From assembly GCA_965229305.1 (NCBI GenBank), contig CBDDIZ010000015.1, positions 21,448 to 85,447 of the forward strand: 64,000 bases of DNA, read 5' to 3'. Below, one piece after another: positions 25,680-34,008 of this stretch. The notes beneath the pieces were generated by a model. The model was given only the letters and a program-made list of their open reading frames with translations. It did not search any database and had not been told where the DNA came from. The DNA is from JALHNI01 sp965229305. GTDB taxonomy: Bacteria; Acidobacteriota; Terriglobia; Bryobacterales; Bryobacteraceae. Both the position numbers and the translations under genes were made by a program. Within the stretch, counting starts at the first letter, position 1, and the number at the start of each line of letters is the position of its first letter.

Positions 25680-26855
25680 ATGGCAAAGCGTGATCGACGG
25701 GGATTCCTGGCGCTGGGCGCGGCGGTTCTGACTTCGTGCTCGAAGCAGAAGACAGCGGCGCCCAGCGACATCGGCGCACCGATGAGCGAGTATGGCCAGC
25801 GGTCGCCATTCGAGAAAGCGGCGCGGGCGTTCAAGACGCCCACTCCGGCAACAGGCGGGAGCCGGACTCCGCTCGAAGAGACGTACGGCATCATCACACC
25901 GGCGCCGCTGCATTTCGAGCGGCATCATGCGGGGGTGCCGAAGATCGACCCGGCGAAGCATGAGCTGCTGGTGCATGGGTTGGTGGAGCGGGACCAGATC
26001 TTTACGATGGACGCGCTGAAGCGTCTACCGTCGGTCTCGCGGATTCACTTTCTGGAGTGTTCGGGCAATTCGGGGTCCGAGTGGGTGAACCCGGCGGACA
26101 CGGCGCAACGGAGCCATGGACTCGCGAGCTGCAGCGAGTGGACGGGCGTCCTGCTCAAGACGGTGCTGGAAGAAACCGGCGTGAAGCCAGAGGCGGCGTG
26201 GGTAATTGCCGAGGGTGGCGATGCGTGCCTGATGGCGCGCAGTGTGCCGCTGGCGAAGTGTCTGGATGACGCGATTCTGGTTTATGGCCAGAACGGCGAA
26301 GCGCTGCGGCCGGAGCAAGGCTATCCGCTGCGGCTGTTGTTGCCCGGGTGGGAAGGCAATGCGTCGATCAAGTGGCTGCGGCGGCTGATGGTGTCCACCG
26401 AGCCGATGAACTCACGCGAAGAGACGGCGCACTATACCGACTTAATGGCGGACGGCAAGGCGCGTCAATTCACGTTCGATATGGATGCGAAGAGCGTGAT
26501 TCTGCGGCCTTCGGGAGGGCAGACCGCGACGCCGGGTTTTGTAGAGATTACGGGGATCGCGTGGAGCGGGCGCGGCAAGATCGACAAGGTGGAGGTTTCG
26601 GCCGATGGGGGCAAGACCTGGCAGGCGGCCACGCTCGATGAGGCGCGGCTGAGCAAGGCGTTCACACGATTCCGGCTGCCCTGGAAATGGGATGGCCAGG
26701 CGGTGGACATCAGTTCGCGGGCCACGGACGAGACGGGCTATGTGCAGCCGACGACCGAAGAGCTGGTGGCGGTGCGCGGGACGCGGTCCGGCTATCACCA
26801 TAACGGGATCAAGGTGTGGCGGATCGGGGCGGATGGGAAGGTGAAAAATGCGTAA
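25680..26855 (+). CDS. SoxC/sulfite dehydrogenase-like molybdopterin oxidoreductase
   Basis: A 391-residue molybdenum enzyme of the sulfite oxidase family, nearest in order of motifs to SoxC. The N-terminus has a twin-arginine motif (RDRRGFLALG) and a lipobox (VLTSC, Cys20), so it is probably a Tat-exported lipoprotein. The cofactor Cys is Cys127 in FLECSGN, followed by SEWTGVLLKTVLEETGV. The C-terminal dimerisation domain has EITGIAWSGRGKIDKVEVSA, then DGGKTWQ and RATDETGYVQP. The natural substrate may be sulfite or thiosulfate-bound sulfur; no other sox genes are seen. The next gene, a cytochrome c, overlaps its end by 8 bp and is the expected electron acceptor. Confidence 0.88.
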   Translation: MAKRDRRGFLALGAAVLTSCSKQKTAAPSDIGAPMSEYGQRSPFEKAARAFKTPTPATGGSRTPLEETYGIITPAPLHFERHHAGVPKIDPAKHELLVHGLVERDQIFTMDALKRLPSVSRIHFLECSGNSGSEWVNPADTAQRSHGLASCSEWTGVLLKTVLEETGVKPEAAWVIAEGGDACLMARSVPLAKCLDDAILVYGQNGEALRPEQGYPLRLLLPGWEGNASIKWLRRLMVSTEPMNSREETAHYTDLMADGKARQFTFDMDAKSVILRPSGGQTATPGFVEITGIAWSGRGKIDKVEVSADGGKTWQAATLDEARLSKAFTRFRLPWKWDGQAVDISSRATDETGYVQPTTEELVAVRGTRSGYHHNGIKVWRIGADGKVKNA

Positions 26856-27381
26856 GTCATTCTTGCTGTTTGCCTTTGTGGGAATGGCGTGGGCGCAGAA
26901 GTACGGGACGGGGCGCGCGGCGACACCGGCGGAAATTGCGGCGCGCGACTATTCAGTCTCGGCGCGCGGAGCGGGCTTGCCGGCGGGCGGCGGGACGGCG
27001 AAGGAAGGTCAGGCGCTGTATGAGAAGCATTGCGCGACGTGCCATGGTCCGGAGATGAAGGGCGATGGCGAGCAAGGCTATCCGGCGTTGGCGGGGGGCG
27101 TGGGGACGTTGGGGTCGGCTAAGCCAGTCCGGACGGTGGGGAGCTATTGGCCGTATGCGGCGGGCGTGTTCGACTACGTGCGGCGGGCGATGCCCTACGA
27201 CAATCCGCATTCGCTGAAGGTGGACGAATACTATGCGATCACGGCATACGTGCTTTTCGTCAACGGCATCGTGAAGCAGGATGAGCGTTTGGACGCTAAA
27301 ACGCTGCCGGCGGTGAAGATGCCCAACCGCGACGGCTTCTTTCCGGATCCGCGGGTGAGCGGGAAGAGCCCCAAATATTAG
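26848..27381 (+). CDS. exported mono-haem cytochrome c, partner of the SoxC-like enzyme
   Basis: A 177-residue protein with a signal peptide (MRKSFLLFAFVGMAWAQ) and one haem site, HCATCHG (Cys62, Cys65, His66). The probable axial Met lies in RRAMPYDNPHSLKVDEYYA, as in SoxD and SorB-type cytochromes. It starts within the SoxC-like gene (8-bp overlap), so the two are translationally coupled and probably form a complex in the periplasm. The order molybdoenzyme then cytochrome is the usual one for sulfite dehydrogenases. Confidence 0.88.
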   Translation: MRKSFLLFAFVGMAWAQKYGTGRAATPAEIAARDYSVSARGAGLPAGGGTAKEGQALYEKHCATCHGPEMKGDGEQGYPALAGGVGTLGSAKPVRTVGSYWPYAAGVFDYVRRAMPYDNPHSLKVDEYYAITAYVLFVNGIVKQDERLDAKTLPAVKMPNRDGFFPDPRVSGKSPKY

Positions 27382-27766
27382 GCCGGAAGCAAGCCGCCGA
27401 CGTGGGGTGGGTGAGCCGCTGGTGAAGGTTTGTGGCGGGGTTGAGGCGGCAGCCTGCAGTGCACGGTGAGGGGATCGATCCCCCCTGTGGGCCAAAGGGT
27501 CACTTCCTGGCTGGACGCGGGCGACGAGCAGCCTGGCTGGGGCTATCGGCGTACCGGGTTTAGAATTCTCAATGAATTTGCGTTCATCCTGGGCCAGAAG
27601 TACTGGGGAAGCGCCCACGAATGAGGGTGAACGGTTTCCCGACAGACCGGCCGGTGATCATTGCTGGGAGCAATGAGGCGGGGCTCGGGCGCCGGAATCC
27701 GACTATTGACCGAACCGTAACACGACGTATAGACTCCGCTTACATTCCGTAGGAGGACTTACTCTA
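27382..27766 (+). other. 385-bp intergenic region; possible GNAT relic and a hairpin
   Basis: No complete gene is seen. The frame 27532-27624 reads FRILNEFAF and ILGQKYWGS, which resembles part of a GNAT acetyltransferase (ILGxxYWG), and ends in a stop with no start or continuation, so it may be a gene fragment. TCATTGCT/AGCAATGA (27658-27676) forms an 8-bp stem with a GGG loop. The last 60 bp carry the promoter of the next gene. Confidence 0.3.
27706..27756 (+). promoter_or_regulatory. promoter and ribosome site of the second PEP-CTERM gene
   Basis: TTGACC (27706-27711), 16 bp, TATAGA (27728-27733); then AGGAGG at 27751-27756, ten bases before the GTG at 27767. Similar to the element before the first PEP-CTERM gene at 15913-15939. 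Confidence 0.6.
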
Positions 27767-28599
27767 GTGAATTTCTGTCGTGCTTCCAAACGAGCGTCGG
27801 TAACGGCGCTTGTTTACTTACTCGGGACGGTGAGTGCGCATGCCGCGTTGTTTTCCGGCGCGCCCATTGCCGACGGGTGGACTTATCAGGGTAACTCGGT
27901 GACCCTCGGAGATAGTTATGTGCGCGGAGCCGGCGCGATTAACTTCGACATTTACTCCACCCTGTTGACGGTGACGAGTGACTTACTGACGGAGTGCGGC
28001 ACGGCGTGCAGCACTTGGCAACTGGGCGATACGGTGCTGGGGATGGCGGCGCAGTTTTCGGGCAATGGGAACCAGCAGAGTGCGCCAGGAACGTTGCCCG
28101 GCGTAATTATGAAGTGGGCACTTCGGCCTCGACTTACTCGCTGAGTTCGATTGCTTCGCCATCGGGGAACGGCCAAGGCAGTCATAGTGGGAGCGGCGGC
28201 GGTACGGGATCGGTGCTGGCACGGTTGAATGCGCCGGGCGTCGATGGCATTTACGGGCCTAGCTTGAGCGCGCAGAAGACGGCGGCGTCCGGCGATGGTC
28301 CAGCTTTGCCGGCCGGCGTGGTGGTGTTCCATGCGCTGACGAACGGCGAGTTATTTATCAGCCTGGAAGGTTTGTTGAATGTGACGCGGCTGAATGCACT
28401 TGATCCGAATTCGCTGGGCCCGCTGACGTTCGGTGGGAACTCGATCGTGGCGGTGCAGCGCGGTATGGGCAACTCAACGGATGGCTTGGCGGATTCGTTT
28501 ACGGCGAACTCGGCGCAGGTGCCGGAGCCGTCGACGGGTCTATTAGCGGGCGGGGCGCTGGCCGCGGCGTGGGTCCTGCGGCGGAAGCAGCGGAGTTAG
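27767..28599 (+). pseudogene. PEP-CTERM protein gene with one frameshift
   Basis: Two overlapping frames make one protein of about 277 residues. The first (27767-28144, GTG start, AGGAGG ribosome site) supplies the signal peptide and the body to GVIMKW. The second continues GTSASTYSLSSIASPSGNGQ to the C-terminal signal VPEPSTG, a hydrophobic Ala/Leu stretch and the basic RRKQRS. One missing G in the GGG run at 28116-28118 would restore a continuous reading. The body is acidobacterial PEP-CTERM type without a known domain. Whether the shift is real or a sequencing error cannot be decided here. A UUCG-loop terminator follows 28 bp after the stop. Confidence 0.75.
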
Positions 28600-28627
28600 T
28601 CTTCCATCGATCGACAGAGAGTGCTTG

Positions 28628-28660
28628 AAGCCAGCCGGTTCGCCGGCTGGCTTTTCTTCT
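28628..28660 (+). terminator. UUCG-tetraloop terminator
   Basis: AAGCCAGCCGG (28628-28638) and CCGGCTGGCTT (28643-28653) form a perfect 11-bp stem with a TTCG loop, followed by TTCTTCT. It serves the PEP-CTERM gene; the convergent gene ends at 28660. Confidence 0.92.
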
Positions 28661-29559
28661 TAGACGCGCTCGATGACTTTGAGCAGGCCCGCCATGGAGG
28701 TGCGGCTGGCGTGCTGCTTGCCCTGGGGACTCTTGTAGTGAGTTTCGAGGGTAAAGGCATCCTGATAGCCGGCTTTGCGGAGGGCGCGGATCTGGCCGAG
28801 GTTGTCCATCTCGCCTTCGCCGACGGCGCACCATTCGATTTCGCCGTTGGCTCCCTGGCGGAAGTCGCGGAGATGGACGTTGAAGATGCGGGCGGGGTCG
28901 AGGCGCTTGAAGCCCTCGGGGAAGGGATGGTCGCCGGACTGGCGGGCGTTGTTGGGGTCCCAGGTGAGGCCGAGGTTACTTTCGGGGACGGCCTTCAAGA
29001 GGGCGGCGGCTTCGGTGGAGGACCAGACGTAGCTGTGGTTGACGTTCTCGAGGGCGAGCTTGAAGCCGCGGGCCTTGGCGCGGCGAGCGGATTCGCGGAC
29101 TAACTCATAGATGCGGGGATAGGCGGCGGGGTCCGGCTTCTCGTGGTCCTTGTAAGTGAAGGCGAAGGTGCGGATGGTCTTGGTGCCCATGACGGCGGCG
29201 CGTTCCATGGCGCCGTCCAGTAACTGCCACTGCTTGTCGAGAGTTTCGCGGCCGGCGGCGGTGTCGGGCGGGAGCGAAATCTTGAAGAAGCCGGTGGCGA
29301 GGACGGAAGTGGTGATGCCGTGTTCATCGAAGGTGCCGCGGAGTTCGCGCAGCTTCTCGACCGGGAGCGCGGTGTTGTACTTCCCCCACACGTTGCGGAT
29401 CTCGGCGTAGCGCAGGCCGAATTCCTTCATGAAGCGGACAACGGTTTGGGGGTCGTCGTCGATTTCGTCGATGGAGATGCCGAGTTTGAGCTTCGCGGGA
29501 TCGAGTGCAAGCAGGGGCGCCGCAAACGGAGCGCACAACAGATGACGGCGGGAGAACAT
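28660..29559 (-). CDS. exported sugar phosphate isomerase/epimerase-like TIM barrel
   Basis: A 299-residue protein of the xylose isomerase-like TIM-barrel superfamily (AP endonuclease 2 family). The N-terminus has a twin-arginine-like motif (FSRRHLL) and a short hydrophobic stretch, so Tat export is likely. Metal-site motifs are recognisable: LALENVNHS, LTWDPNNA, IFNVHLRD and FTLETHY at the ends of successive strands. Substrates in this group are mostly sugars or inositols and none can be assigned. It diverges from the FGE-fusion gene with only 28 bp between start codons. Confidence 0.82.
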   Translation of the reverse strand: MFSRRHLLCAPFAAPLLALDPAKLKLGISIDEIDDDPQTVVRFMKEFGLRYAEIRNVWGKYNTALPVEKLRELRGTFDEHGITTSVLATGFFKISLPPDTAAGRETLDKQWQLLDGAMERAAVMGTKTIRTFAFTYKDHEKPDPAAYPRIYELVRESARRAKARGFKLALENVNHSYVWSSTEAAALLKAVPESNLGLTWDPNNARQSGDHPFPEGFKRLDPARIFNVHLRDFRQGANGEIEWCAVGEGEMDNLGQIRALRKAGYQDAFTLETHYKSPQGKQHASRTSMAGLLKVIERV

Positions 29560-29587
29560 GCGGTGATTCTATCGCTATCCTCATAGG

Positions 29588-31249
29588 ATGTTGGCGACCC
29601 TGGTTCTACTGGCGGTGCAAGCTCCCGCGGAGATGGTGCGAGTGGAGGCGAGCGAAATCGCCATCGAGGATTCGTCGACGGGCTTGAAGCAGACGGCCCG
29701 GGTGGGGGCGTTTCTGATGGGGCGTACGGAGGTGACCGAAGCGGAGTTCGGCCGACCCGGCGGCGGAGCGAAGCCGGTGACGAATGTCTCCTGGTTTGAG
29801 ACCGTGCGTTATGCGAATCAGCGCAGTGTGCGCGAGCGGCTGCGGCCTTGTTATGACGCGGGTGGGGTGCGGGTGGCGGGTTGCAATGGCTATCGGCTGC
29901 CGACAGGGGCGGAATGGAGCATCGCGGCGGCGCAGCCGACGGATCTGGCGTCGGCGAATTTGCGGGGAGGCGGGGTGGATGATCTGCGTTACCTGACGGG
30001 GTCCGTGAGGCCGGTGGGAAGTGGGCAGGCGAATGCGCGGGGGATCCACGACCTTTACGGGAATGTCTGGGAGTGGTGCGAGGACTGGTATACGCCGGAG
30101 CCATTGCTGGACGCGGTGCGCGATCCCATGGGGCCGGCCGAAGGGGTGGAGCGGCTGATTCGCGGCGGCTCCTACCTGTCGACGCGCGGTCAGTGGAACA
30201 AGGGCTTCACGTCGTCGTTCGCGCCGGAGAGGCGAAGCCCTTATACGGGCTTTCGATTGGTGAGAAGTATCGCGCCGGCGGCGGCGTTGCCGGCGCCCGA
30301 TGCGGCGTGGCTCGAGCAGTTCCAGGAGAAGCCGGCGGGGATGAAGGCCGCGGCGGCGGTGGGGGAGTTGGGCGAAGTGCGGGCGGCGTGGACGAAGTTG
30401 TTGGGGCTGCAAGAACCGGCAAAGGGTCCGGTGGCGGTACGGAGTATGAAGCGGTATCGCGAGGCGGTGTGGAACGGCGAACTCCTGGAGGTGGAGGTGG
30501 AGCCGGGGTGGACGGCGCGGGTGCTGGTGATGGAGCCGGTGCGGAAGCCTGCGGGGAAGCTGCCGGTGGTGGTGGTGCCGTTTTATGACGTGGATTCGCC
30601 GGCGGGGGAGAATCTGGGTGGGCGACGGTCCGGGGGAGGCGTGCGGGCGTTCGCGAAGCTGGCGGTGCAGCGGGGCTTTTTAGCGGTGGCGGTGCGTTGG
30701 TATGGGGAGGGCGACGGCGAGGGTTATGACGAGTCGGTGAAACAATTGGCGGCGCGCCATCCGGGGCTGACGGGGATGGCGAAGTGGATCGGCGATGCGC
30801 GGCGGTTGGTGGACTATCTGGTGACGCGGCCCGATGTGGATGCGAGGCGGATCGGGATCATCGGCCATTCGCTGGGCGGGAAGATGGCGCTGTATGCGGC
30901 GGCGTTCGACCCGCGGATCCGGGTGATTGTGTCGTCGGAGCCGGGGATTGCGCTGGGGTTCACGAATTATGAGGCGTTCTGGTATCTGGGGCGGCAGCGT
31001 CCGAAGGATCGGGATCAGCAGGACTTGTTGGGATTGATTGCGCCGCGGCCGTTTCTGCTGATTGCGGGCGAATCGAGCGATGGGGATAAGAGCTGGCCAT
31101 ATTTGTTGGCGGGGCAGGAGGTCTACGGGCGGTTGGGGGCGCGGCGAAATTTAGGGGCACTGAACCATCGGGCGGGCCATTCGCCTACATCTGCGAGCGT
31201 TTTGGCGGCAATGGACTGGCTGGAGCGGTTCCTGGTAGCACCCATTTAA
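29588..31249 (+). CDS. FGE-sulfatase (formylglycine enzyme-like) domain fused to an alpha/beta hydrolase
   Basis: A 553-residue protein with two recognisable domains. Residues about 15-225 match the FGE-sulfatase/SUMF1 fold: MGRTEVTEAEFG, VTNVSWFETVRYAN, GYRLPTGAEWSIAAA, LYGNVWEWCEDWY, RLIRGGSYLS and YTGFRLVRS. Residues about 300-553 are an alpha/beta hydrolase of the acetyl-xylan-esterase or dienelactone type with nucleophile Ser428 in GHSLGGK, ending with the putative His in LNHRAGHSP. A hydrophobic N-terminus suggests export. The copper-binding Cys pair of true FGEs is not evident, so the first domain is probably a binding module. Confidence 0.82.
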   Translation: MLATLVLLAVQAPAEMVRVEASEIAIEDSSTGLKQTARVGAFLMGRTEVTEAEFGRPGGGAKPVTNVSWFETVRYANQRSVRERLRPCYDAGGVRVAGCNGYRLPTGAEWSIAAAQPTDLASANLRGGGVDDLRYLTGSVRPVGSGQANARGIHDLYGNVWEWCEDWYTPEPLLDAVRDPMGPAEGVERLIRGGSYLSTRGQWNKGFTSSFAPERRSPYTGFRLVRSIAPAAALPAPDAAWLEQFQEKPAGMKAAAAVGELGEVRAAWTKLLGLQEPAKGPVAVRSMKRYREAVWNGELLEVEVEPGWTARVLVMEPVRKPAGKLPVVVVPFYDVDSPAGENLGGRRSGGGVRAFAKLAVQRGFLAVAVRWYGEGDGEGYDESVKQLAARHPGLTGMAKWIGDARRLVDYLVTRPDVDARRIGIIGHSLGGKMALYAAAFDPRIRVIVSSEPGIALGFTNYEAFWYLGRQRPKDRDQQDLLGLIAPRPFLLIAGESSDGDKSWPYLLAGQEVYGRLGARRNLGALNHRAGHSPTSASVLAAMDWLERFLVAPI

Positions 31250-31295
31250 GGTGTCTTATGGATCCAGTACCGCGTATAAGGCCGAATTTATAAAA

Positions 31296-31333
31296 GTTAG
31301 AAATCCGAATTAGAATTCTAACTCTTTCTTTTT
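31296..31333 (+). terminator. possible terminator after the FGE fusion gene
   Basis: GTTAGAA (31296-31302) pairs with TTCTAAC (31316-31322), followed by TCTTTCTTTTT. The stem is short and AT-rich, so moderate. Confidence 0.5.
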
Positions 31334-31365
31334 GAGTCAGTTGGGACAAAGAATTTCGGCGTTTA

Positions 31366-31398
31366 GGACAGAATGACGGACAATGGGACATTCTGTCC
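31366..31398. repeat. 10-bp perfect inverted repeat upstream of the S8 protease gene
   Basis: GGACAGAATG (31366-31375) and CATTCTGTCC (31389-31398) are perfectly complementary around a 13-base centre. GGACA occurs four times nearby (31344, 31366, 31378, 31386). It could be an operator or an mRNA hairpin 70 bp before the protease start. Confidence 0.5.
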
Positions 31399-31469
31399 GC
31401 CCGGATAGAGGGCGTAAATTGTAAAATCAATAACTTGCCTTTGGCGTTTCACCTGCACTGAAAGCCGGC

Positions 31470-33179
31470 ATGAAATCGCAGTTCCTCGCCATTTCGATGC
31501 CGCTGTTGCTCGGGGTGGTCGCGTTCGGTCAAGTGAAGATCCCCGTCGAATTCGAAGCCTTGCCGGCAGACACCGAGGCGCAGGTGATTGTGGAGTATCG
31601 CAAGCAGCCTGGAAGCCGGAATCATCAGCAGGTGTTGGCCAAGGGCGGGACCCTGGGCAGAACACTGGGCATCCTGAATGCAGCGCAGTATTCGCTGCCG
31701 GTGAGCGCGCTGGAGGAACTGGCGGCCGATCCGGACGTGGTGGCGATTCATCCCGACCGGACGGTGTCGGCGACGGCGTGGAGCGGCAAGCTGGATTATG
31801 GCTGGATGGCGGCGATGCAAACGGACAACGCCTGGATCAAGTCGCAATATACGGGCGACAAGATGGCGGTGGCGATCATCGACAGCGGGGTGAACCCGAA
31901 GATCGACATGGGTCTGTTCCGGCTGGTTTACAAAGAGAACTTCGTGCCAAAGCAGACAGAGACGGGCGATCCGTATGGGCATGGGACGCACGTGATGGGC
32001 ATCATCGGCGGCGATGGCGGGACGTCAAGGCTGATCGGCAGTGCCTACCGGGTGCGCGGGATCGCGCCCGAGGTGAATGTGGTGAGTCTGCGGGTGCTGA
32101 ACGAGAACGGCCAAGGAACGGATAGCGCGGTGGTGGCGGCGATCGACCGGGCGATTCAGTTGAAGGACAAGTACAACATCCGCGTGATGAACCTGTCGCT
32201 GGGGCGGCCGATTGCGGTGGGCTACGAAAAGGACGTGCTGTGCAAGGCAGTGCGCAAAGCTTGGAAGGCCGGCATTGTGGTGGTGGTGGCGGCGGGCAAT
32301 GAGGGCCGCAATAATAGCGCGAAGACGCAGGGCTACGGCACGATCATGTCGCCGGGCAACGCGCCGGAAGTGATCACAGTGGGGGCGATGAATACGGTGG
32401 GCACGGCGAAGCGGAGCGACGATAAGATCACTAGCTACAGCTCGAAGGGCCCGACGATGCTGGATCACGTCGTGAAGCCGGACCTCGTCGCGCCGGGGAA
32501 TCAGTTGTGCTCGCTGCGCGCCGGTGGCTCGAAGCTGGATACGGAGTACTCGACGAACCGGGTGCCGATTAACGCATACATGCCGTTGCTGGGCATCGCT
32601 TCGCTGGGCGAGCTGGTGATCACCTACTTCCAGTTGAGCGGCACGAGCATGGCGGCGCCGATGGTGTCGGGGGCGGCGATCCTGTTGCTCGATCAGAATC
32701 CGAACCTGACGCCGGATCAAGTGAAGGCGCGGTTGATGAAGACGGCGACGAAGAACTTCCCGGAGAAGTCGGTAACGGTGGATCCGGTGACGAAGGAGAC
32801 GTTCACGGTCTACAACGATCTGTTCACGCGCGGCGCGGGCTATCTGGACATCGACGCGGCGCTCGACAGCAAAGAGATTGCGCCGGCAGGTGCTTCGGCG
32901 GCTTCGCCGATCGCGGAGTACGATCCGAAGACGGGCAAAGTGACTCTCGAGGGCGTGGAAGGGACCAATGTGGTGTGGGGCTCCAATGTGGTGTGGGGTT
33001 CGAACGTGGTGTGGGGCTCGAATGTCGTTTGGGGGTCCAATGTCGTGTGGGGCTCAAACGTGGTGTGGGGCTCGACGACGGCGGCCGGCGCGAACGTCGT
33101 ATGGGGTTCGAATGTGGTGTGGGGCTCGTCCTCGCCCGCGACGGAATCGCTGCGCATTCGTCTGAACGGCGAGAATTAG
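31470..33179 (+). CDS. secreted S8 (subtilisin-family) serine protease with NVVWGS repeat tail
   Basis: A 569-residue subtilase. A signal peptide (to AFGQ) is followed by an inhibitor I9-like propeptide (about 25-100, AQVIVEYRKQPGS and VVAIHPDRTVS). The catalytic domain carries Asp138 (AIIDSG), His171 (GHGTHVMG), the oxyanion Asn277 (AAGNEG) and Ser393 (SGTSMAAP). The final part has a tandem array of six-residue NVVWGS units at about 500-553. Similar W-G repeats occur at the end of other acidobacterial S8 proteases; their role is unknown and may be surface binding. It is likely secreted and self-processed. Confidence 0.92.
   Translation: MKSQFLAISMPLLLGVVAFGQVKIPVEFEALPADTEAQVIVEYRKQPGSRNHQQVLAKGGTLGRTLGILNAAQYSLPVSALEELAADPDVVAIHPDRTVSATAWSGKLDYGWMAAMQTDNAWIKSQYTGDKMAVAIIDSGVNPKIDMGLFRLVYKENFVPKQTETGDPYGHGTHVMGIIGGDGGTSRLIGSAYRVRGIAPEVNVVSLRVLNENGQGTDSAVVAAIDRAIQLKDKYNIRVMNLSLGRPIAVGYEKDVLCKAVRKAWKAGIVVVVAAGNEGRNNSAKTQGYGTIMSPGNAPEVITVGAMNTVGTAKRSDDKITSYSSKGPTMLDHVVKPDLVAPGNQLCSLRAGGSKLDTEYSTNRVPINAYMPLLGIASLGELVITYFQLSGTSMAAPMVSGAAILLLDQNPNLTPDQVKARLMKTATKNFPEKSVTVDPVTKETFTVYNDLFTRGAGYLDIDAALDSKEIAPAGASAASPIAEYDPKTGKVTLEGVEGTNVVWGSNVVWGSNVVWGSNVVWGSNVVWGSNVVWGSTTAAGANVVWGSNVVWGSSSPATESLRIRLNGEN
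32967..33128 (+). repeat. in-frame 18-bp tandem repeat (NVVWGS x 8, nine registers)
   Basis: Six consecutive copies of an 18-bp unit (32967-33074) encode NVVWGS. A diverged six-codon unit (TTAAGA, 33075-33092) follows, then two more copies (33093-33128). Register is kept through the odd unit, so the array is nine units. Copies differ at third codon positions. Confidence 0.95.
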
Positions 33180-33219
33180 AGCGAGATGGCCGCCGCCGTG
33201 CACTTCAAGCGGCGGCCTG

Positions 33220-34008
33220 ATGAAAAACATGAAGATCCCGGTGGCTCGAGTGTTCTGGTGCGGCACAGTTGTGCGGAAAGTCTGCTGGTGGATGGTGCCG
33301 TTGATGATGGCGGCCACCGGTTGGGCGATTGATTCCGCGGAGCAGGTGCGGGTAGAACGGACAGGCGAAATGGTGCGCATGGTAGCGGACGGTCCTCGTC
33401 CGCTACATGCTTTAGCGGAAGCTTTGCACGAACATTTCCAACTGTCAGTGAGCGTGGAAGATCCGGTGTGGGTGTTTGCCGGGGACTTGAAGGATGCTTC
33501 TTTGGAGAATCCGCGCCTGAGGGCGGGCGTGATGGTGCCGCGCGGCGGACGGCTGGAGGTAGAGTTCAAGTTCAGCGAGGCGCGCGACGCGGCGAGCGCC
33601 ATGATGGCCGTGCTGGAAGCGGCGAATCAGCAGTTGGCGTTTCAATACCGGCTGGATAAGGACAGCGAGCAGTATCGGCTGGTGCCGGTGCGGGGGCGGG
33701 ATGCGCAGGGTGGAGTAACGGATCTGGTGCCGTTGCTGGATCGCGTGGTCAGTGTGCCGCCCGGGCGGCAGACGATTGCGGAGGCGGCCGACCGTATGGC
33801 GCAGGGGCTGGCGAAGCAGACAGGCCTGATGGTGAGTTGCTGCCAGTCCTCGGTGGCGGGTATCCCGTGGGGCATGCAGACGGTGACTTATGGCGCCGAG
33901 CAACTGCGGGCGCGCGACGTGCTGAAGCAACTGACGGAGCTGGCGGGCCGGCCGACGCGCTGGTTCGTGCGGTGCGACCGTGAGTTCTGCTTTATCGACT
34001 TCCGCTAA
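33220..34008 (+). CDS. exported protein of unknown function
   Basis: A 262-residue protein I do not recognise. A hydrophobic N-terminal segment (VCWWMVPLMMAATGWA) suggests export. The body has alternating strand/helix segments such as PLHALAEALHEHFQLSVSV and LKQLTELAGRPTRWFV that faintly resemble small secretin/TonB N-terminal modules. There are Cys pairs at VSCCQSS and CDREFC that could form disulfides. It follows the S8 protease by 40 bp on the same strand and may be cotranscribed. An alternative start five codons in (MKIPVAR) is possible. Its stop directly abuts the stop of the convergent DUF1080 gene. Confidence 0.6.
   Translation: MKNMKIPVARVFWCGTVVRKVCWWMVPLMMAATGWAIDSAEQVRVERTGEMVRMVADGPRPLHALAEALHEHFQLSVSVEDPVWVFAGDLKDASLENPRLRAGVMVPRGGRLEVEFKFSEARDAASAMMAVLEAANQQLAFQYRLDKDSEQYRLVPVRGRDAQGGVTDLVPLLDRVVSVPPGRQTIAEAADRMAQGLAKQTGLMVSCCQSSVAGIPWGMQTVTYGAEQLRARDVLKQLTELAGRPTRWFVRCDREFCFIDFR

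Noticed and set aside
27601..27720. Riboswitch-like sequence upstream of the second PEP-CTERM gene
   Set aside because: One good hairpin but no match to the conserved core of any riboswitch class I know, and a sigma-70-like promoter lies downstream of it.
32967..33128. CRISPR-like repeat array
   Set aside because: The repeats are contiguous, 18 bp, without spacers and encode NVVWGS in the frame of the protease.
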